Of a stretch of 64,000 nucleotides of DNA, positions 46,095 to 56,243 are shown piece by piece. Where the stretch lies: positions 1 to 64,000 of the forward strand of contig PCBK01000018.1 in assembly GCA_002731275.1 (NCBI GenBank). Reading direction: 5' to 3'. Made by a program: the position numbers and the translations under genes. The notes under the pieces are model-generated. The model was not told the DNA's origin. It searched no databases and saw nothing but the letters and a program-made list of their open reading frames with translations. Origin of the DNA: Deltaproteobacteria bacterium (GTDB taxonomy: Bacteria > Myxococcota_C > UBA6777). Numbering within the stretch: position 1 is the first letter of the stretch; each line of letters starts with the position of its first letter.

Positions 46095-47447
46095 ATGACA
46101 AAAAGATGGACGATGTGTCTATTATTACTCGCGGCCTGGGCGTGCATCGGTAGCACGACTGGTTGTGGGAGCAGCACACCTTGTACATACGAAGGAAAGA
46201 CTTACAAAGCCGGAGAGACCTTCCCTTCGTCAGATGGCTGTAATACTTGCAGTTGCAACGCCTCAGGAGAGACAAGCTGTACACTCAGAGATTGTATACA
46301 GACGTGTGGCGGACTCGAAGAGAAAGTCTGCACAGGCGAAAAGGTTTGTGTCCTTCAATCAGGTTCTTGTAACGCTCACGCAGAAGGTCTTTGCAAAGAG
46401 AAACAAACTTGCCCCGATGTCGCCGCGCCTGTATGTGGCTGTGATGGCAAAACGTACGACAACAGCTGTATCGCCGAACAAGCAGGTGTCCAACTCAAAT
46501 CAACAGGCCCATGTCCCAAAAGATCATGCATCCACGAAGGCAAAACGCTCCAACATGGCGAGAGCAAACTCAACAACGGTTCATGTGAAGAATGTACCTG
46601 TGATGATGGCAAGTTGACCTGCCAACCAGATCAATGTACCTGCCTCGTTGACGGCAAAGCCATCAAAAATGGCGAAGAGGTCACACTCAAAGATGGTTGC
46701 GAAACATGTGTTTGTGACAGCGGTGAGTTATCCTGTCACAAAGCGTGTTGTCTTCACGAAGAAACATACTACAAACCCGGAGAGAGCTACACAACAGCAG
46801 ACAAATGTGAACTTTGCACATGCCAAAAGGGCCTCAAATTCGCATGTAAAGGGACCACAACATGCTCCACTGACTGCACGTATGAAGGAAAGCGCTGGAC
46901 AACAGGCCAAACATTCCCCCACAAAGACGGCTGCAATAAATGCACATGTAACGGAGGCACCGTCACATGCACAGACCTTATAGAGTGTTATCCAGAGTGT
47001 GGAGGCACGCAAGGAGTCCAATGTGGAGCAGGAGAGATCTGCAAATACAATTTCGGTGGAAGTTGCGATACAGCTGGCGCGAAAGGACGTTGTATCCCTG
47101 TCAAAACATGTTCAAAAACGGAAAACGAAGTGTGTGGGTGTGACCAAAAAACCTATCTCAATCAATGCACCGCAGACATGGCAGGGATCAAGGTCGCATA
47201 CAGTGGCCCCTGTAAAACAAGCCAACCATGTGGAGGACGCGGATTGGCCCCCTGTGGTGCTGAGGAGTTCTGCAATCAACCCACACACTGTGGCCGAACA
47301 GACATCCCAGGAAAATGTACCCCCATCGCACAAGGTTGCACCAAAGAGTACAACCCCGTTTGTGGATGTGGCGGCCAGACCTACGCCAACGAATGCCTCG
47401 CCCACGCCCAAGGGGTCTCTGTTCAATACGCAGGAGCATGTAAATAA
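46095..47447 (+). CDS. Lipoprotein with VWC-like and Kazal-type protease-inhibitor domains
   Basis: The product has 450 residues from the ATG after AAGGA. The signal peptide ends in TTGC (Cys24). At least four von Willebrand C-like units have the start CTYEGKTYKAGETFPSSDGC and CxCxxGxxxC ends (about 28-70, 170-205, 210-300, 290-330). Three Kazal-like units have PVCGCDGKTYDNSCIAEQAG, EVCGCDQKTYLNQC and PVCGCGGQTYANEC (about 115-160, 340-390, 400-450). Kazal domains inhibit serine proteases by binding in the active site; the reactive-site residues cannot be judged here. The product could protect the cell against host, prey or own proteases (inference). Confidence 0.85.
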   Translation: MTKRWTMCLLLLAAWACIGSTTGCGSSTPCTYEGKTYKAGETFPSSDGCNTCSCNASGETSCTLRDCIQTCGGLEEKVCTGEKVCVLQSGSCNAHAEGLCKEKQTCPDVAAPVCGCDGKTYDNSCIAEQAGVQLKSTGPCPKRSCIHEGKTLQHGESKLNNGSCEECTCDDGKLTCQPDQCTCLVDGKAIKNGEEVTLKDGCETCVCDSGELSCHKACCLHEETYYKPGESYTTADKCELCTCQKGLKFACKGTTTCSTDCTYEGKRWTTGQTFPHKDGCNKCTCNGGTVTCTDLIECYPECGGTQGVQCGAGEICKYNFGGSCDTAGAKGRCIPVKTCSKTENEVCGCDQKTYLNQCTADMAGIKVAYSGPCKTSQPCGGRGLAPCGAEEFCNQPTHCGRTDIPGKCTPIAQGCTKEYNPVCGCGGQTYANECLAHAQGVSVQYAGACK

Positions 47448-47452
47448 TCCCC

Positions 47453-50317
47453 CTACAGACGAAGATTCCAGATAAACATACGTCTCGCACCACTCGCCAA
47501 AGACCGCTTTGATGAAGCGCCATCGTGATACAGCACCTCGCTCTCCGAAATCCCTCCCACATGGATGCCGATCCCAGGACTCGCGATCCGTACGTGCAAA
47601 CGCTGTAACCACTCGTCTCCCACTCCCCCGATGTGCGTCGTCCACCCAGGCCCACTGCTAAAGTCGATAAACATCACAAAGATGTCCTTTTTCCCATACG
47701 AAGTCAGTGACAAACCGTTCGGCAAAACCATCGTCCCCGAAAACTCTCCACCAACATACACACCCTCCACATTCATCCCAGACTTGTTCCACTTAAGCGC
47801 GATGTCACGCACAGTGACACTCTGTAGATGAGGCCATTGAACCACTGAGCCCGCGATTTTCCCGGCCTCCTTAGCAACAAATACATCCCCCTTTGTCGAT
47901 GACCTAAATGACAGCGCACCAGCCTGCAAAGTCCCAAGAAATGAACCCGCGATGATATTGCTGGAGTCTTTGACGCCATTTCGCACAGTGTAACCAGTGT
48001 TGATCGCAGCCTGCCAGGTATCAACAGTCGTCGACCAAGGTGTGTGGATGGGGCTGATCACGCCCTTCAAAGAAGCACGCAGCAGAAAACCATGTGCGCC
48101 TCCTGCAAACGAAAACGTCGCTGTATCCCACTGGAACGTACCTGTTGTGTTGCCAAAGACATTGATCGGCTCGTTAAAATCGGGCCCCTTCAAAAACCCA
48201 ACCCCTACTGGCTCCATCTTCCCGGCCGTCGTCGTCCCAACGATCCGCGCCCAATCACAGTCGAGATTGGACGTCAGCTTCATCAACACCAGTTGTTGAC
48301 GAGCAAGCAGAGGATCCTTTTTGTTGTGCAGATCTTTTGTCCCACAACCGAGCTGCTTGAGCTTATCCGCCTCCTTCACACCGAAGGCGAGGATGTGCTC
48401 GTCGCTCTTTGAGACATCGAATGTCGGTGCCAAATGCGATGTTCCCGCATGGAGAGGCACAACCTTTAACAACGTCCCTGCGCTCGAAAAAGACGCCAAA
48501 AACAGGCCATTGTTTGCAGCAGTTGGGGGTGTCAACTTCGTCGCGCTGGGATTGCCAATATCCACAAATGTCGTCTCTTTGCCACCCTCACCATAGACCC
48601 CAAGAACAGACACTCGCTGTGTCGGTGTGAGCACGATCTTCGCTCCGTAATCATCCCCCTTGCCGCCGATTTGCTTCAGCCACAAAAGGCGATGCGATGA
48701 GGAACCTTTGGGATCGTAATGACCGACAAAGATATCTCTTGCCCCTTGTGATGGGAGATGGCGCTGTTGAAATGTAAACCCTCCTCGAAAACTCCCCGCG
48801 AGAAGATACCTCCCTGCAGGATCGAGTTGGAAATCAAAGGCATCGACTTCACCAACATCGTCAAGCACCAAGTGTCCTCGCTCATTCACAGAAGAAGGCT
48901 TCTTACACCGACCCAAAAGGCTACAGTAAAAATCCCTCTTACATGAACCAAGGACACACTGAGGATCTTCTTCGCAATCGAGGCTTTGTCGACAAAGGCC
49001 GCACCGCCCGTTGAGACACACTTCATCGGTCGCACAATTGTTTGCGCACGCACCACAGTGTCGATTTGAGAAGCGTATATCGACACATACAGGCCACTGT
49101 GGCGTCGTGGTTTGCGAACACAATGAATTGGGAGGTTCGCACGTTTGACACCTTCCAAGCGAGCAGAACTCGGACGCCTGACAGGTGTTCCCGCAAGCAC
49201 CACAATGGCGCTTATCGTTCCCCAACCTCACACACTCCCCATTACAACACTTTCTGTTACCCTGACACTTTTTACCACACAACCCACAGTGTTCGTTATT
49301 CCTCAGTACATCGATACACTGGTATCCACAACACCTTTGACCGCTTTTACATCGCACACCACACGCCCCACAATGTGTGACATTCTCGTTGAGACTTTGG
49401 CAAATCCCATCACAGCAGGCCTTGCCAATACTGCAGATGTCATCACAGGCCCCACAAATTCGCGAAGGTGCGACTGGTTGACGACAGCGGCCTCGACAAC
49501 ACTCGCGACCCCGAGGACACTTTTGTTCACATCCACCGCAATAATTGGGATCGTGTTCAGTATCACGACAGATCCCCCCACAATCACTCCATCCCCGCTC
49601 ACATTGCGCTTGCAGTGTGAGGCTGTAATAAAGATAGGAGCAGAGCTTGTTCTTCTCTCCAGGAAGTACACTTTCCCCACGTAAGCGCAGTCGAAATGTG
49701 CGAAACCAATCCTTCTCCGAAAAGAGCGTGTAGTAGAGTGTCTTTTTATCATCGCTCAAGACGGACTTTTCGATCACCCAGACACCATCGGACTCGATCG
49801 TCAACACAGGCAGCTTCCCTGGAAAAAGCATCGTAGGTACAACATCCGTAAAGGAGATCGTCACAAAGACACGTTTATGGACGTCTTTCGAGAGCACAGC
49901 CTTTGTGACGATACGTTCCTGAAATGAGATCGACTCACAGAGCACCTTGTCTGCACAATTTTCATCGATCACACCGTCACAATTGTTATCTCTTCCATCA
50001 CAGATTTCGACCGTCGGGGTGACATCTCCATTGCACGCTCCCCAACGTCCGTCCTCCACACATAACTGCACACCATCTTTGCAAACACCCTCGCCTCTCG
50101 TCCTCAAATCGCCACTGTAACAAATACGACTCGCGCCCTTCTCGCAACGACCGGATTCGGGATAACATACAAACAACCCCACATCACAGTAAAACCCCTC
50201 CGCACAATCACGATTGGAGGTACAAGGCGCAGGACCACACGCAAACAACAACAAGATCACACACACCAACGCACACAGTCCACCACGTATCAACAAACGA
50301 TTTTCTTTCTCATACAA
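47453..50317 (-). CDS. Lipoprotein with one MopE motif, Stig1-like repeats and a propeller region
   Basis: The product has 954 residues. The start appears to be TTG with GAGAGG about 10 bases upstream; no in-frame ATG precedes the signal peptide. The lipobox is LFAC (Cys27). A Cys-rich head (30-130) includes one DNNCDG motif. A beta-rich domain (about 130-235) is followed by five to six Stig1-like units (about 240-420). A propeller region (about 470-954) has AGSFRGGFTF, GDDYGAKIV and GGEFSGTMVL repeats resembling those of the 1161-residue protein. It converges with the Kazal/VWC gene, ends five bases apart. Confidence 0.83.
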   Translation of the reverse strand: MYEKENRLLIRGGLCALVCVILLLFACGPAPCTSNRDCAEGFYCDVGLFVCYPESGRCEKGASRICYSGDLRTRGEGVCKDGVQLCVEDGRWGACNGDVTPTVEICDGRDNNCDGVIDENCADKVLCESISFQERIVTKAVLSKDVHKRVFVTISFTDVVPTMLFPGKLPVLTIESDGVWVIEKSVLSDDKKTLYYTLFSEKDWFRTFRLRLRGESVLPGEKNKLCSYLYYSLTLQAQCERGWSDCGGICRDTEHDPNYCGGCEQKCPRGRECCRGRCRQPVAPSRICGACDDICSIGKACCDGICQSLNENVTHCGACGVRCKSGQRCCGYQCIDVLRNNEHCGLCGKKCQGNRKCCNGECVRLGNDKRHCGACGNTCQASEFCSLGRCQTCEPPNSLCSQTTTPQWPVCVDIRFSNRHCGACANNCATDEVCLNGRCGLCRQSLDCEEDPQCVLGSCKRDFYCSLLGRCKKPSSVNERGHLVLDDVGEVDAFDFQLDPAGRYLLAGSFRGGFTFQQRHLPSQGARDIFVGHYDPKGSSSHRLLWLKQIGGKGDDYGAKIVLTPTQRVSVLGVYGEGGKETTFVDIGNPSATKLTPPTAANNGLFLASFSSAGTLLKVVPLHAGTSHLAPTFDVSKSDEHILAFGVKEADKLKQLGCGTKDLHNKKDPLLARQQLVLMKLTSNLDCDWARIVGTTTAGKMEPVGVGFLKGPDFNEPINVFGNTTGTFQWDTATFSFAGGAHGFLLRASLKGVISPIHTPWSTTVDTWQAAINTGYTVRNGVKDSSNIIAGSFLGTLQAGALSFRSSTKGDVFVAKEAGKIAGSVVQWPHLQSVTVRDIALKWNKSGMNVEGVYVGGEFSGTMVLPNGLSLTSYGKKDIFVMFIDFSSGPGWTTHIGGVGDEWLQRLHVRIASPGIGIHVGGISESEVLYHDGASSKRSLASGARRMFIWNLRL

Positions 50318-50497
50318 AACAATACACCTCTCTCACTGACGACATCGACACGTCCCAGTATACACCACCCTTGTAGGCGAACAAAGCACACATACTGTAC
50401 TGTAAACGAGCATTCGCTTTCTTCGGGGTTGTTGGACGGAAAAAGAGCAGAGGTGATGCAGGAGAGGAACAGAGCAGGGATGGGCAAGAGAGGAAAG

Positions 50498-52270
50498 TTA
50501 AGAGACGTAATTCATCAGGTGGAGCTTGACCCAGCCATCGCCGTAGTAACCAAATTGACTCTCAAAGGTTTTCTCTTTGAGTTCGAGAAGAGACACGCCC
50601 CCCTCGATGACCGTCCTTTTACCATCCGAGCTTTTGGGGGAGTTATCGTAGTAATCAGGGAATCGTCCATTGGGGCTGAGGAAGTTGATAAGCTCCCTCG
50701 CGGTGTCTTCGGAGATCGGCGTGATGGGTCCATCGCCTGGCATACCAAGCGCCCGGTCGATCAAAAAGTTTAGCTCATCATAACGCCACTGAAAGTCATT
50801 GATGTCTTTCCCGTTGGAGAGCATCGCGATCCAGGGTGACATCGCGAAATAACGCATCTCATCGCCGATAAAAAGATTGGTCGCGAGGACAATGTCAGGC
50901 CGGCTCTGTCGCTCTGGTGCAAAGTAAAAGGAGGAGGGACAATTGCGGTCTTGATCGGTTGGATTGATTCGGCCCATTGGATCGAACGCGCCAGGGACAA
51001 TCTTCGCGTGATGGTCACTAAAAGGTCGATTGTTGTAACGTTGCCAAAGATCTTCGTTGTGTCTCTCATAGAGCGAGTGTGTGTTCTGATCATTCCAGCG
51101 TGGAAACACACCCTTGAGAATATACGGCGTGATATCGTGAATGCCATTCTGGTATCCAGCGACACCGGCCATCAGTTCGGGTTTTTTGGGGAGTGTTTTG
51201 CGATAGTAACGAGAGGGGTAGCTGAGCGCCAGATCGGAGAAGCTGCTAACATCTTCATCGATCGACTCGATAATTTCGGCAATAAACGCCGAGCCATCCT
51301 TTCCATCAGCGACGGGGTAGCTCCACGAGACACCGCGAGTTGCCTGTGTCAGGATATCGAGCACCTCCTGTGAGGTCTTCCCGTGTTCCATCGCATAACG
51401 GACCAACAAGAGCGAACAAAAGCCAGGCTGCTCGGTGTTACACGCGGCAGAAGCGAGCGTGTTGACGCCCATCGCGACACCTTCAGTGTTGAGCCCCGTG
51501 ATACAGCCGACCATCCCAGGGGCCATAAAGCTCATGAAGGGAACCCCCGCGTCCTCCCCTTTTGGGACGGAGATCAACATACAGGCATAATTCTGGAAGA
51601 TATCGGCGCTCGCAAACATGAAGTCTCGACCAAAGAAGTGCTTACCATCCGCCGCCTCTCCCGAGATGGAGAAGGCATTACAAAAGGTCGGGATCCTCAA
51701 TTGACTCGGAGAAATAGAGTTCTCCATAAACAACTCTCCAGTAAAGACGTGGGAGAGGATGGTGTCGAAAGCCGTGTTGAGCAGCCACAATCCCTTCTCG
51801 GTGACTTGGGTGTCGGCGTTGGCTTTTTGGCAACCTTCCAGCACGCCTTTGAGCTGCTCCTTGATCGAATCGGGCAACGCGTCGGGGATATTTTGGCTCC
51901 AATGGTCTGCGATCGAGAGAATCAATTTCGAAAGGATCGTTTCGATCGGACCATCTTTGAGATCAAGTCCAACAAACGCAAAGGGGAGCTGCTCGATAAA
52001 CTCCGTCGTCATCACGGAGACTTTGGGCTCCGCCATCAATCCGAGCAGATACCCCATTTCATAGGAGGTGCCTTCGACGTAGTAGGTGATCTTGGGCTCT
52101 TTGGTCTCGTAATTGTAGAGCGTCTTGCTCTTGGCGATCATACCGATACGTACGTCATCACCGCTTTGTAATGTGAACAGATCATCATCACTCACTTCAA
52201 AACCATCTCTGGCGAATGCTGCTTTTAAACGGACAACTCTCTGCGCGGTCGTTTCGATCACTTCACCCAT
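50498..52270 (-). CDS. C45-type Ntn hydrolase (autoproteolytic acyltransferase/amidohydrolase)
   Basis: The product has 590 residues from the ATG six bases after AAAGGAG; a longer frame begins 67 codons earlier without a site. The likely nucleophile is Cys197 in IPTFCNAFSISG followed by DGKHFFGRDFMF, the N-terminal-nucleophile pattern of the acyl-CoA:6-APA acyltransferase / penicillin-V-acylase group. This implies a ~196-residue propeptide removed by self-cleavage. Later blocks (MAPGMVGCITGLNTEGVAMGVN, LLLVRYAMEHGKT) fit this family. There is no signal peptide. The substrate is unknown; amide bonds of N-acyl compounds are typical. Confidence 0.75.
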   Translation of the reverse strand: MGEVIETTAQRVVRLKAAFARDGFEVSDDDLFTLQSGDDVRIGMIAKSKTLYNYETKEPKITYYVEGTSYEMGYLLGLMAEPKVSVMTTEFIEQLPFAFVGLDLKDGPIETILSKLILSIADHWSQNIPDALPDSIKEQLKGVLEGCQKANADTQVTEKGLWLLNTAFDTILSHVFTGELFMENSISPSQLRIPTFCNAFSISGEAADGKHFFGRDFMFASADIFQNYACMLISVPKGEDAGVPFMSFMAPGMVGCITGLNTEGVAMGVNTLASAACNTEQPGFCSLLLVRYAMEHGKTSQEVLDILTQATRGVSWSYPVADGKDGSAFIAEIIESIDEDVSSFSDLALSYPSRYYRKTLPKKPELMAGVAGYQNGIHDITPYILKGVFPRWNDQNTHSLYERHNEDLWQRYNNRPFSDHHAKIVPGAFDPMGRINPTDQDRNCPSSFYFAPERQSRPDIVLATNLFIGDEMRYFAMSPWIAMLSNGKDINDFQWRYDELNFLIDRALGMPGDGPITPISEDTARELINFLSPNGRFPDYYDNSPKSSDGKRTVIEGGVSLLELKEKTFESQFGYYGDGWVKLHLMNYVS

Positions 52271-52550
52271 AGCCACTCCTTTCCAGGTCCAACTCAACAC
52301 ACAAAATACGTCGTGTGTTTGTTTGCCCAAATCATCAATTTTTTTCGCGTTGAGGGAATCATACCCAAAACCCCCTCCCCTTGCCAAGGGGATCAAAGCA
52401 ATGTGCGTAAAGAATGACTCCGTTTCCAAAAACGTTTCCTTTTTTGTGGTATGGTGCTGCCAATTCTCCATCCATGACAGCGTTGGTCATGGATCACAAG
52501 GAAAGTCTAAGTAACGAAACAGTCGAGCGCTCGACAAAGGAATCGATGTT

Positions 52551-54065
52551 ATGCACCCCGAATTTCTCAACGCCCTCCAACAAGCCGAACAACATGCAGA
52601 GCAACAACAATGGGAAGAGGCTGCGAGCCTCACTGCTGCAGCGATCATGCTCTCGAAAGCCGAAGATTGGTTCCGCGACTCGATCGAGACGTGGCGAGAG
52701 ACCAGCCATGCGCTGCTCAAACGTTGGCGTGAGTTTTCGATCCAGGCAGGTGATCTCGAACAAGCACAACAAGCTCTCTCCGAACAGATCGACTTTTGCG
52801 AGCATCACCCCGAGCCCACACACTTCATCGCAGAGCTGCTGTGTGAGAAAGCCCGACTCTACACATATGCCGATGAGAGCAAGCTCGCCTTCGAGGTCCT
52901 CGAAGACGCGATCGCGTGGTGCGACACACATCAACTTCCTCAACAACGGGCGCTCGCCATCATGTACATGGGTGAGTCTGCCAAATTCGAAGATGACACC
53001 ACACGCGCCAAAGAACTCTATGAAGAAGCGCTAGAGACCTTCCAATCCTTTGACAACAAAGAAGGGATCGCCGACTGCCACCAACATCTAGGTGAGATCG
53101 CCAGCTTCGAAGGATACACAGAAGAAGCTCGCACCCACCTTGAGACCGCCCTCTCACTCTACGAAGCGCTCGACGATGCGCCTGGTCAGGCCAACAGCCT
53201 GCTCGAGCTCGGCGAGATCGCCAAGTGTAGCGGCGATCTAGAACAAGCGACAACGCACTTCGAAGCGGCGCAGACGTTCTACCACACACTTCAAGACGCA
53301 CAAGGTGAAGCCAATTGTCGTCTCTCCCTCGGAGAAATCGCACGACTGAGAGGCAACCCCTCCCACGCAGCGCAAGAGTTCGAGGATGCGCTCACACTTT
53401 ATCGCTCTTTGGGCGACACGCTCGGAGAAGCCAACTGTCTCCAATCTCTAGGAGAGGTCAAACAAGCGACAGGACACCCAGCTGAAGCCCTCGCGCTGTT
53501 CACTGAGGCGATGGGAATGTACAAGGAGATGTCCGACAGCCTAGGAGTCGCCAACTGTCTGCTCGAACTTGGGCGAGTCTCCAAAGATGAAGGAGAGCTG
53601 CAACAGTCCAACGTCCACCTCTCTCGCGCGCTTCATCATTATGAGACGCTGTCATACCCACTTGGGATGGCCAACACACTACACGCCCTCGGAGAGCTGG
53701 CCCTCCTCCAAAAAGAAGACGCCCACACACTTTTCCAACAAGCCCTGGAACTTCACAGAGCGCTCCCGAATCCTTTGGGCGAAGCGACCTGTCTGCGCTC
53801 CCTCGGCGATCTCGCGGTACAACAAGGACACCTCGAAGAAGCAGCAGCGCTCCTCACACAGGCCAACACCCTCTACGAAGAGCACAACACTCCACTTGGA
53901 CTTGCCCATTGTCTCTTCTCCCGTGGATTGCTTGAAGCAGCCGCCGCACATCCAGAGAAAGCCCGCGCCCTCTTTGATCAGGCTCACACGCTCTATACAG
54001 AGCTGACATATCCCCTTGGTCAACAAGCCTGTGAAAAACAATCAGCCCTCCTCTCCGAATCCTAA
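52551..54065 (+). CDS. Tetratricopeptide repeat protein
   Basis: The product has 504 residues without signal or membrane segment. From about residue 120 there are about nine TPRs of exactly 40 residues with GEANCLxSLGExAxxxG consensus and A-Y-E-x-A-L helices. The regular 40-residue period, not 34, is typical of the TPR_12/Fis-like subgroup. The N-terminal ~115 residues may be diverged TPRs. TPRs mediate protein-protein contacts; the partner is unknown. It is divergent from the Ntn hydrolase gene (280-bp gap) and convergent with truC. Confidence 0.9.
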   Translation: MHPEFLNALQQAEQHAEQQQWEEAASLTAAAIMLSKAEDWFRDSIETWRETSHALLKRWREFSIQAGDLEQAQQALSEQIDFCEHHPEPTHFIAELLCEKARLYTYADESKLAFEVLEDAIAWCDTHQLPQQRALAIMYMGESAKFEDDTTRAKELYEEALETFQSFDNKEGIADCHQHLGEIASFEGYTEEARTHLETALSLYEALDDAPGQANSLLELGEIAKCSGDLEQATTHFEAAQTFYHTLQDAQGEANCRLSLGEIARLRGNPSHAAQEFEDALTLYRSLGDTLGEANCLQSLGEVKQATGHPAEALALFTEAMGMYKEMSDSLGVANCLLELGRVSKDEGELQQSNVHLSRALHHYETLSYPLGMANTLHALGELALLQKEDAHTLFQQALELHRALPNPLGEATCLRSLGDLAVQQGHLEEAAALLTQANTLYEEHNTPLGLAHCLFSRGLLEAAAAHPEKARALFDQAHTLYTELTYPLGQQACEKQSALLSES

Positions 54066-54083
54066 TCCCCCTTCTCTCCTCAC

Positions 54084-54791
54084 TCATCCGAGCTGCGCCT
54101 TCCAGATATCTTCGGGGACACCCATGCGCGCAAAGGGCATGTGGATATCGTCGGGAGGAGGTGCGTAGATGTGTATCATTTCGCCGGAGACAGGGTGAGG
54201 AAATGTGATCTCAAGCGCGTGGAGTGCCAAGCGATGTAGATCGAAGCGCTCACGAAAGATCCTGTTGTGCTCGCCTTTTCCGTACTTAACGTCACCAATC
54301 AGGTGAAGACTGGCTTGCTTAAAATGCCGACGGATTTGATGTAGACGTCCTGTTTTCGGGAACGCAGAGACAACAGAGTAACGATTTTCGAACACGAAAT
54401 GTCGGCGAAAGGTGGTCATAGCATCGACATAAGGCCCCTCACTCTTCCCTTTGGAGCGAAGTTGTCGCTCAAAGATGCCCTCTTCGGGAGCGACACCACG
54501 TGTCAGGGTGATGTAGTGTTTTTGCACGTCCCCCTCTTGAAAGGACGTTTGAAGTGGCGCGACCAACGACGATTCGAGCAGAAAGATCAGCGCACCACTG
54601 GTGGGTTTGTCCAATCGATGAACGGGATACACGTACTGTCCGATCATGTCGCGTGTTAACGTCATGGCAAAATACTTATCGCGATCCCAGCCCCGGTGTA
54701 CGGCGATCCCAGAAGGCTTATTGATCACGATGAGCGCGTCATCCTGGTATAAAATGGAGATCTTCGGGATCTCTTCTTCTGTGACTTCCAT
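54084..54791 (-). CDS. truC: RluA-family pseudouridine synthase (TruC-like)
   Basis: The product has 235 residues from the ATG after GGGAGAAG. It starts with ILYQDDALIVINKPSGIAVH, has catalytic Asp in VHRLDKPTSGALIF, and TGRLHQIRRHF near the middle. It lacks an S4 domain and is short, which fits TruC (tRNA U65) better than RluC/RluD. The tRNA substrate is inferred from family size only. Confidence 0.85.
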   Translation of the reverse strand: MEVTEEEIPKISILYQDDALIVINKPSGIAVHRGWDRDKYFAMTLTRDMIGQYVYPVHRLDKPTSGALIFLLESSLVAPLQTSFQEGDVQKHYITLTRGVAPEEGIFERQLRSKGKSEGPYVDAMTTFRRHFVFENRYSVVSAFPKTGRLHQIRRHFKQASLHLIGDVKYGKGEHNRIFRERFDLHRLALHALEITFPHPVSGEMIHIYAPPPDDIHMPFARMGVPEDIWKAQLG

Positions 54792-55034
54792 TGCATTCTT
54801 CTCCCATGTCCACACTGCGTAGCCTACAAACCATCCATTCGACGAAGCCATACCTTCCTTGCTCTGTGACAAGGTCTTTACAACACATCAGGCCGTCGGA
54901 TGCAAACGACCTCTCGTGCAAAATACACAATGGCACAGAAAATGATTGCAAACAGGTCCCTTCACACATCATGTGGAGCGCGTTAGGTTGTCTTCAACGC
55001 ACTCGACATGCCCACCACAGCAAAGGAGAATCAG

Positions 55035-56243
55035 ATGAAGTCACACAAAGACACTGATCCAACGACTCTATGGTCCCCACTCGCCGAACATTGGTCCCTC
55101 GACCCTCACCACACCTATCTCAATCACGGCTCCTTTGGTGGCGCACCCATCGCGGTTCAAGAGGAACAGCGACGTTGGCTGCGACAGATGGAGTCACGCC
55201 CCTACCAATTTTACGTGTACGATTTTGAGCGACATATCGACACAGCGCGCGCTTCCCTCGCGGACTTCTTAGGTGCAGATGCCAAGGACATCGTCTTCGT
55301 CAACAACGCAACAGCCGGCGTCAACTCGGTCCTACGTTCTTTGTCCTTCGCGCCTGGGGATGAGCTGCTCGTGACCAACCACGAGTACAACGCCTCTCGC
55401 AACGCGCTCAACTTTGTCGCCCAACGTGATGGTGCAGAGGTCGTCGTTGTTGACGTTCCCTACCCAGTCCAATCACCTTCGGAGATCGTCGACGCGATCA
55501 TGGAGAAGGTCACGACACGAACCCGGCTCGCTCTGCTCGATCACGTCACCAGCCAGACAGCTCTGATCTTGCCCTTGGAGACAATCATCCCGAAGCTTCA
55601 CGAGCGCGGCATCGAGACACTTATCGACGGCGCACACGCGCCCGGGATGTTACCACTCCAACTCAACGACCTCCAACCCACGTACTACACTGGTAATTGC
55701 CATAAATGGTTGTGTACACCACGAGGTGCCGCGTTTTTGTATGTCGCCCGCGCACAACAACACACGATCAAACCACTCGCGATCAGCCACGGCGCAAACA
55801 GCACACGTACAGATCGCTCAGCGTTCCACCTGCAATTTGATTGGACCGGCACAGACGATCTCACGGCCTATCTTTGTGTCCCAAAAGCGATCGAATATGT
55901 AGGCTCGCTTGTACCTGGAGGTTGGGAAGAAGTTCGACGACGAAACCACCAACTCGCGAGTCAGGCGAGACGTCATATCGCCAACGAGTTGGACATTCAG
56001 GTCCCCTGTCCAGATGAGCTGTTTGGCTCGATCGCGACACTCCCCCTGCCTGATGGAGCGCTCTATCCCAACACGGCTCCTGTCGAACCCCTCCAACAAC
56101 AACTCCACGACCAATACGATATAGAAGTCCCTGTGATCCCGTGGCCTTCCTCCCCCAAACGTCTCCTACGGATCTCTGCACATCTTTATAATGACATGCC
56201 TCAGTATCTCTATCTCACCGAAGCCATTAAACAATTACTATAG
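55035..56243 (+). CDS. Class-V PLP-dependent aminotransferase-like (isopenicillin N epimerase family)
   Basis: The product has 402 residues from the ATG six bases after AAGGAG. The family marks are YLNHGSFGG at the N-terminus, VFVNNATAGVN, LLDHVTSQTALILP, IDGAHAPG and the Schiff-base Lys in GNCHKWLCTPRG. The group includes isopenicillin N epimerase and cysteine desulfurase-like enzymes. It probably acts on an amino acid alpha- or beta-carbon; the reaction cannot be fixed. No beta-lactam biosynthesis genes are nearby, though an Ntn hydrolase of the penicillin-acylase group lies 3 kb away. Confidence 0.88.
   Translation: MKSHKDTDPTTLWSPLAEHWSLDPHHTYLNHGSFGGAPIAVQEEQRRWLRQMESRPYQFYVYDFERHIDTARASLADFLGADAKDIVFVNNATAGVNSVLRSLSFAPGDELLVTNHEYNASRNALNFVAQRDGAEVVVVDVPYPVQSPSEIVDAIMEKVTTRTRLALLDHVTSQTALILPLETIIPKLHERGIETLIDGAHAPGMLPLQLNDLQPTYYTGNCHKWLCTPRGAAFLYVARAQQHTIKPLAISHGANSTRTDRSAFHLQFDWTGTDDLTAYLCVPKAIEYVGSLVPGGWEEVRRRNHQLASQARRHIANELDIQVPCPDELFGSIATLPLPDGALYPNTAPVEPLQQQLHDQYDIEVPVIPWPSSPKRLLRISAHLYNDMPQYLYLTEAIKQLL

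Noticed and set aside
52361-52400. CCCCTTGCCAAGGGG palindrome as a terminator or operator
   Set aside because: Short, no T-run, and lies inside the divergent region without a matching second copy.
50498-56243. Beta-lactam pathway (Ntn acyltransferase-like plus isopenicillin N epimerase-like genes)
   Set aside because: No ACV synthetase, IPNS or expandase is present, the two genes are separated by a TPR gene and truC, and both families are broad.
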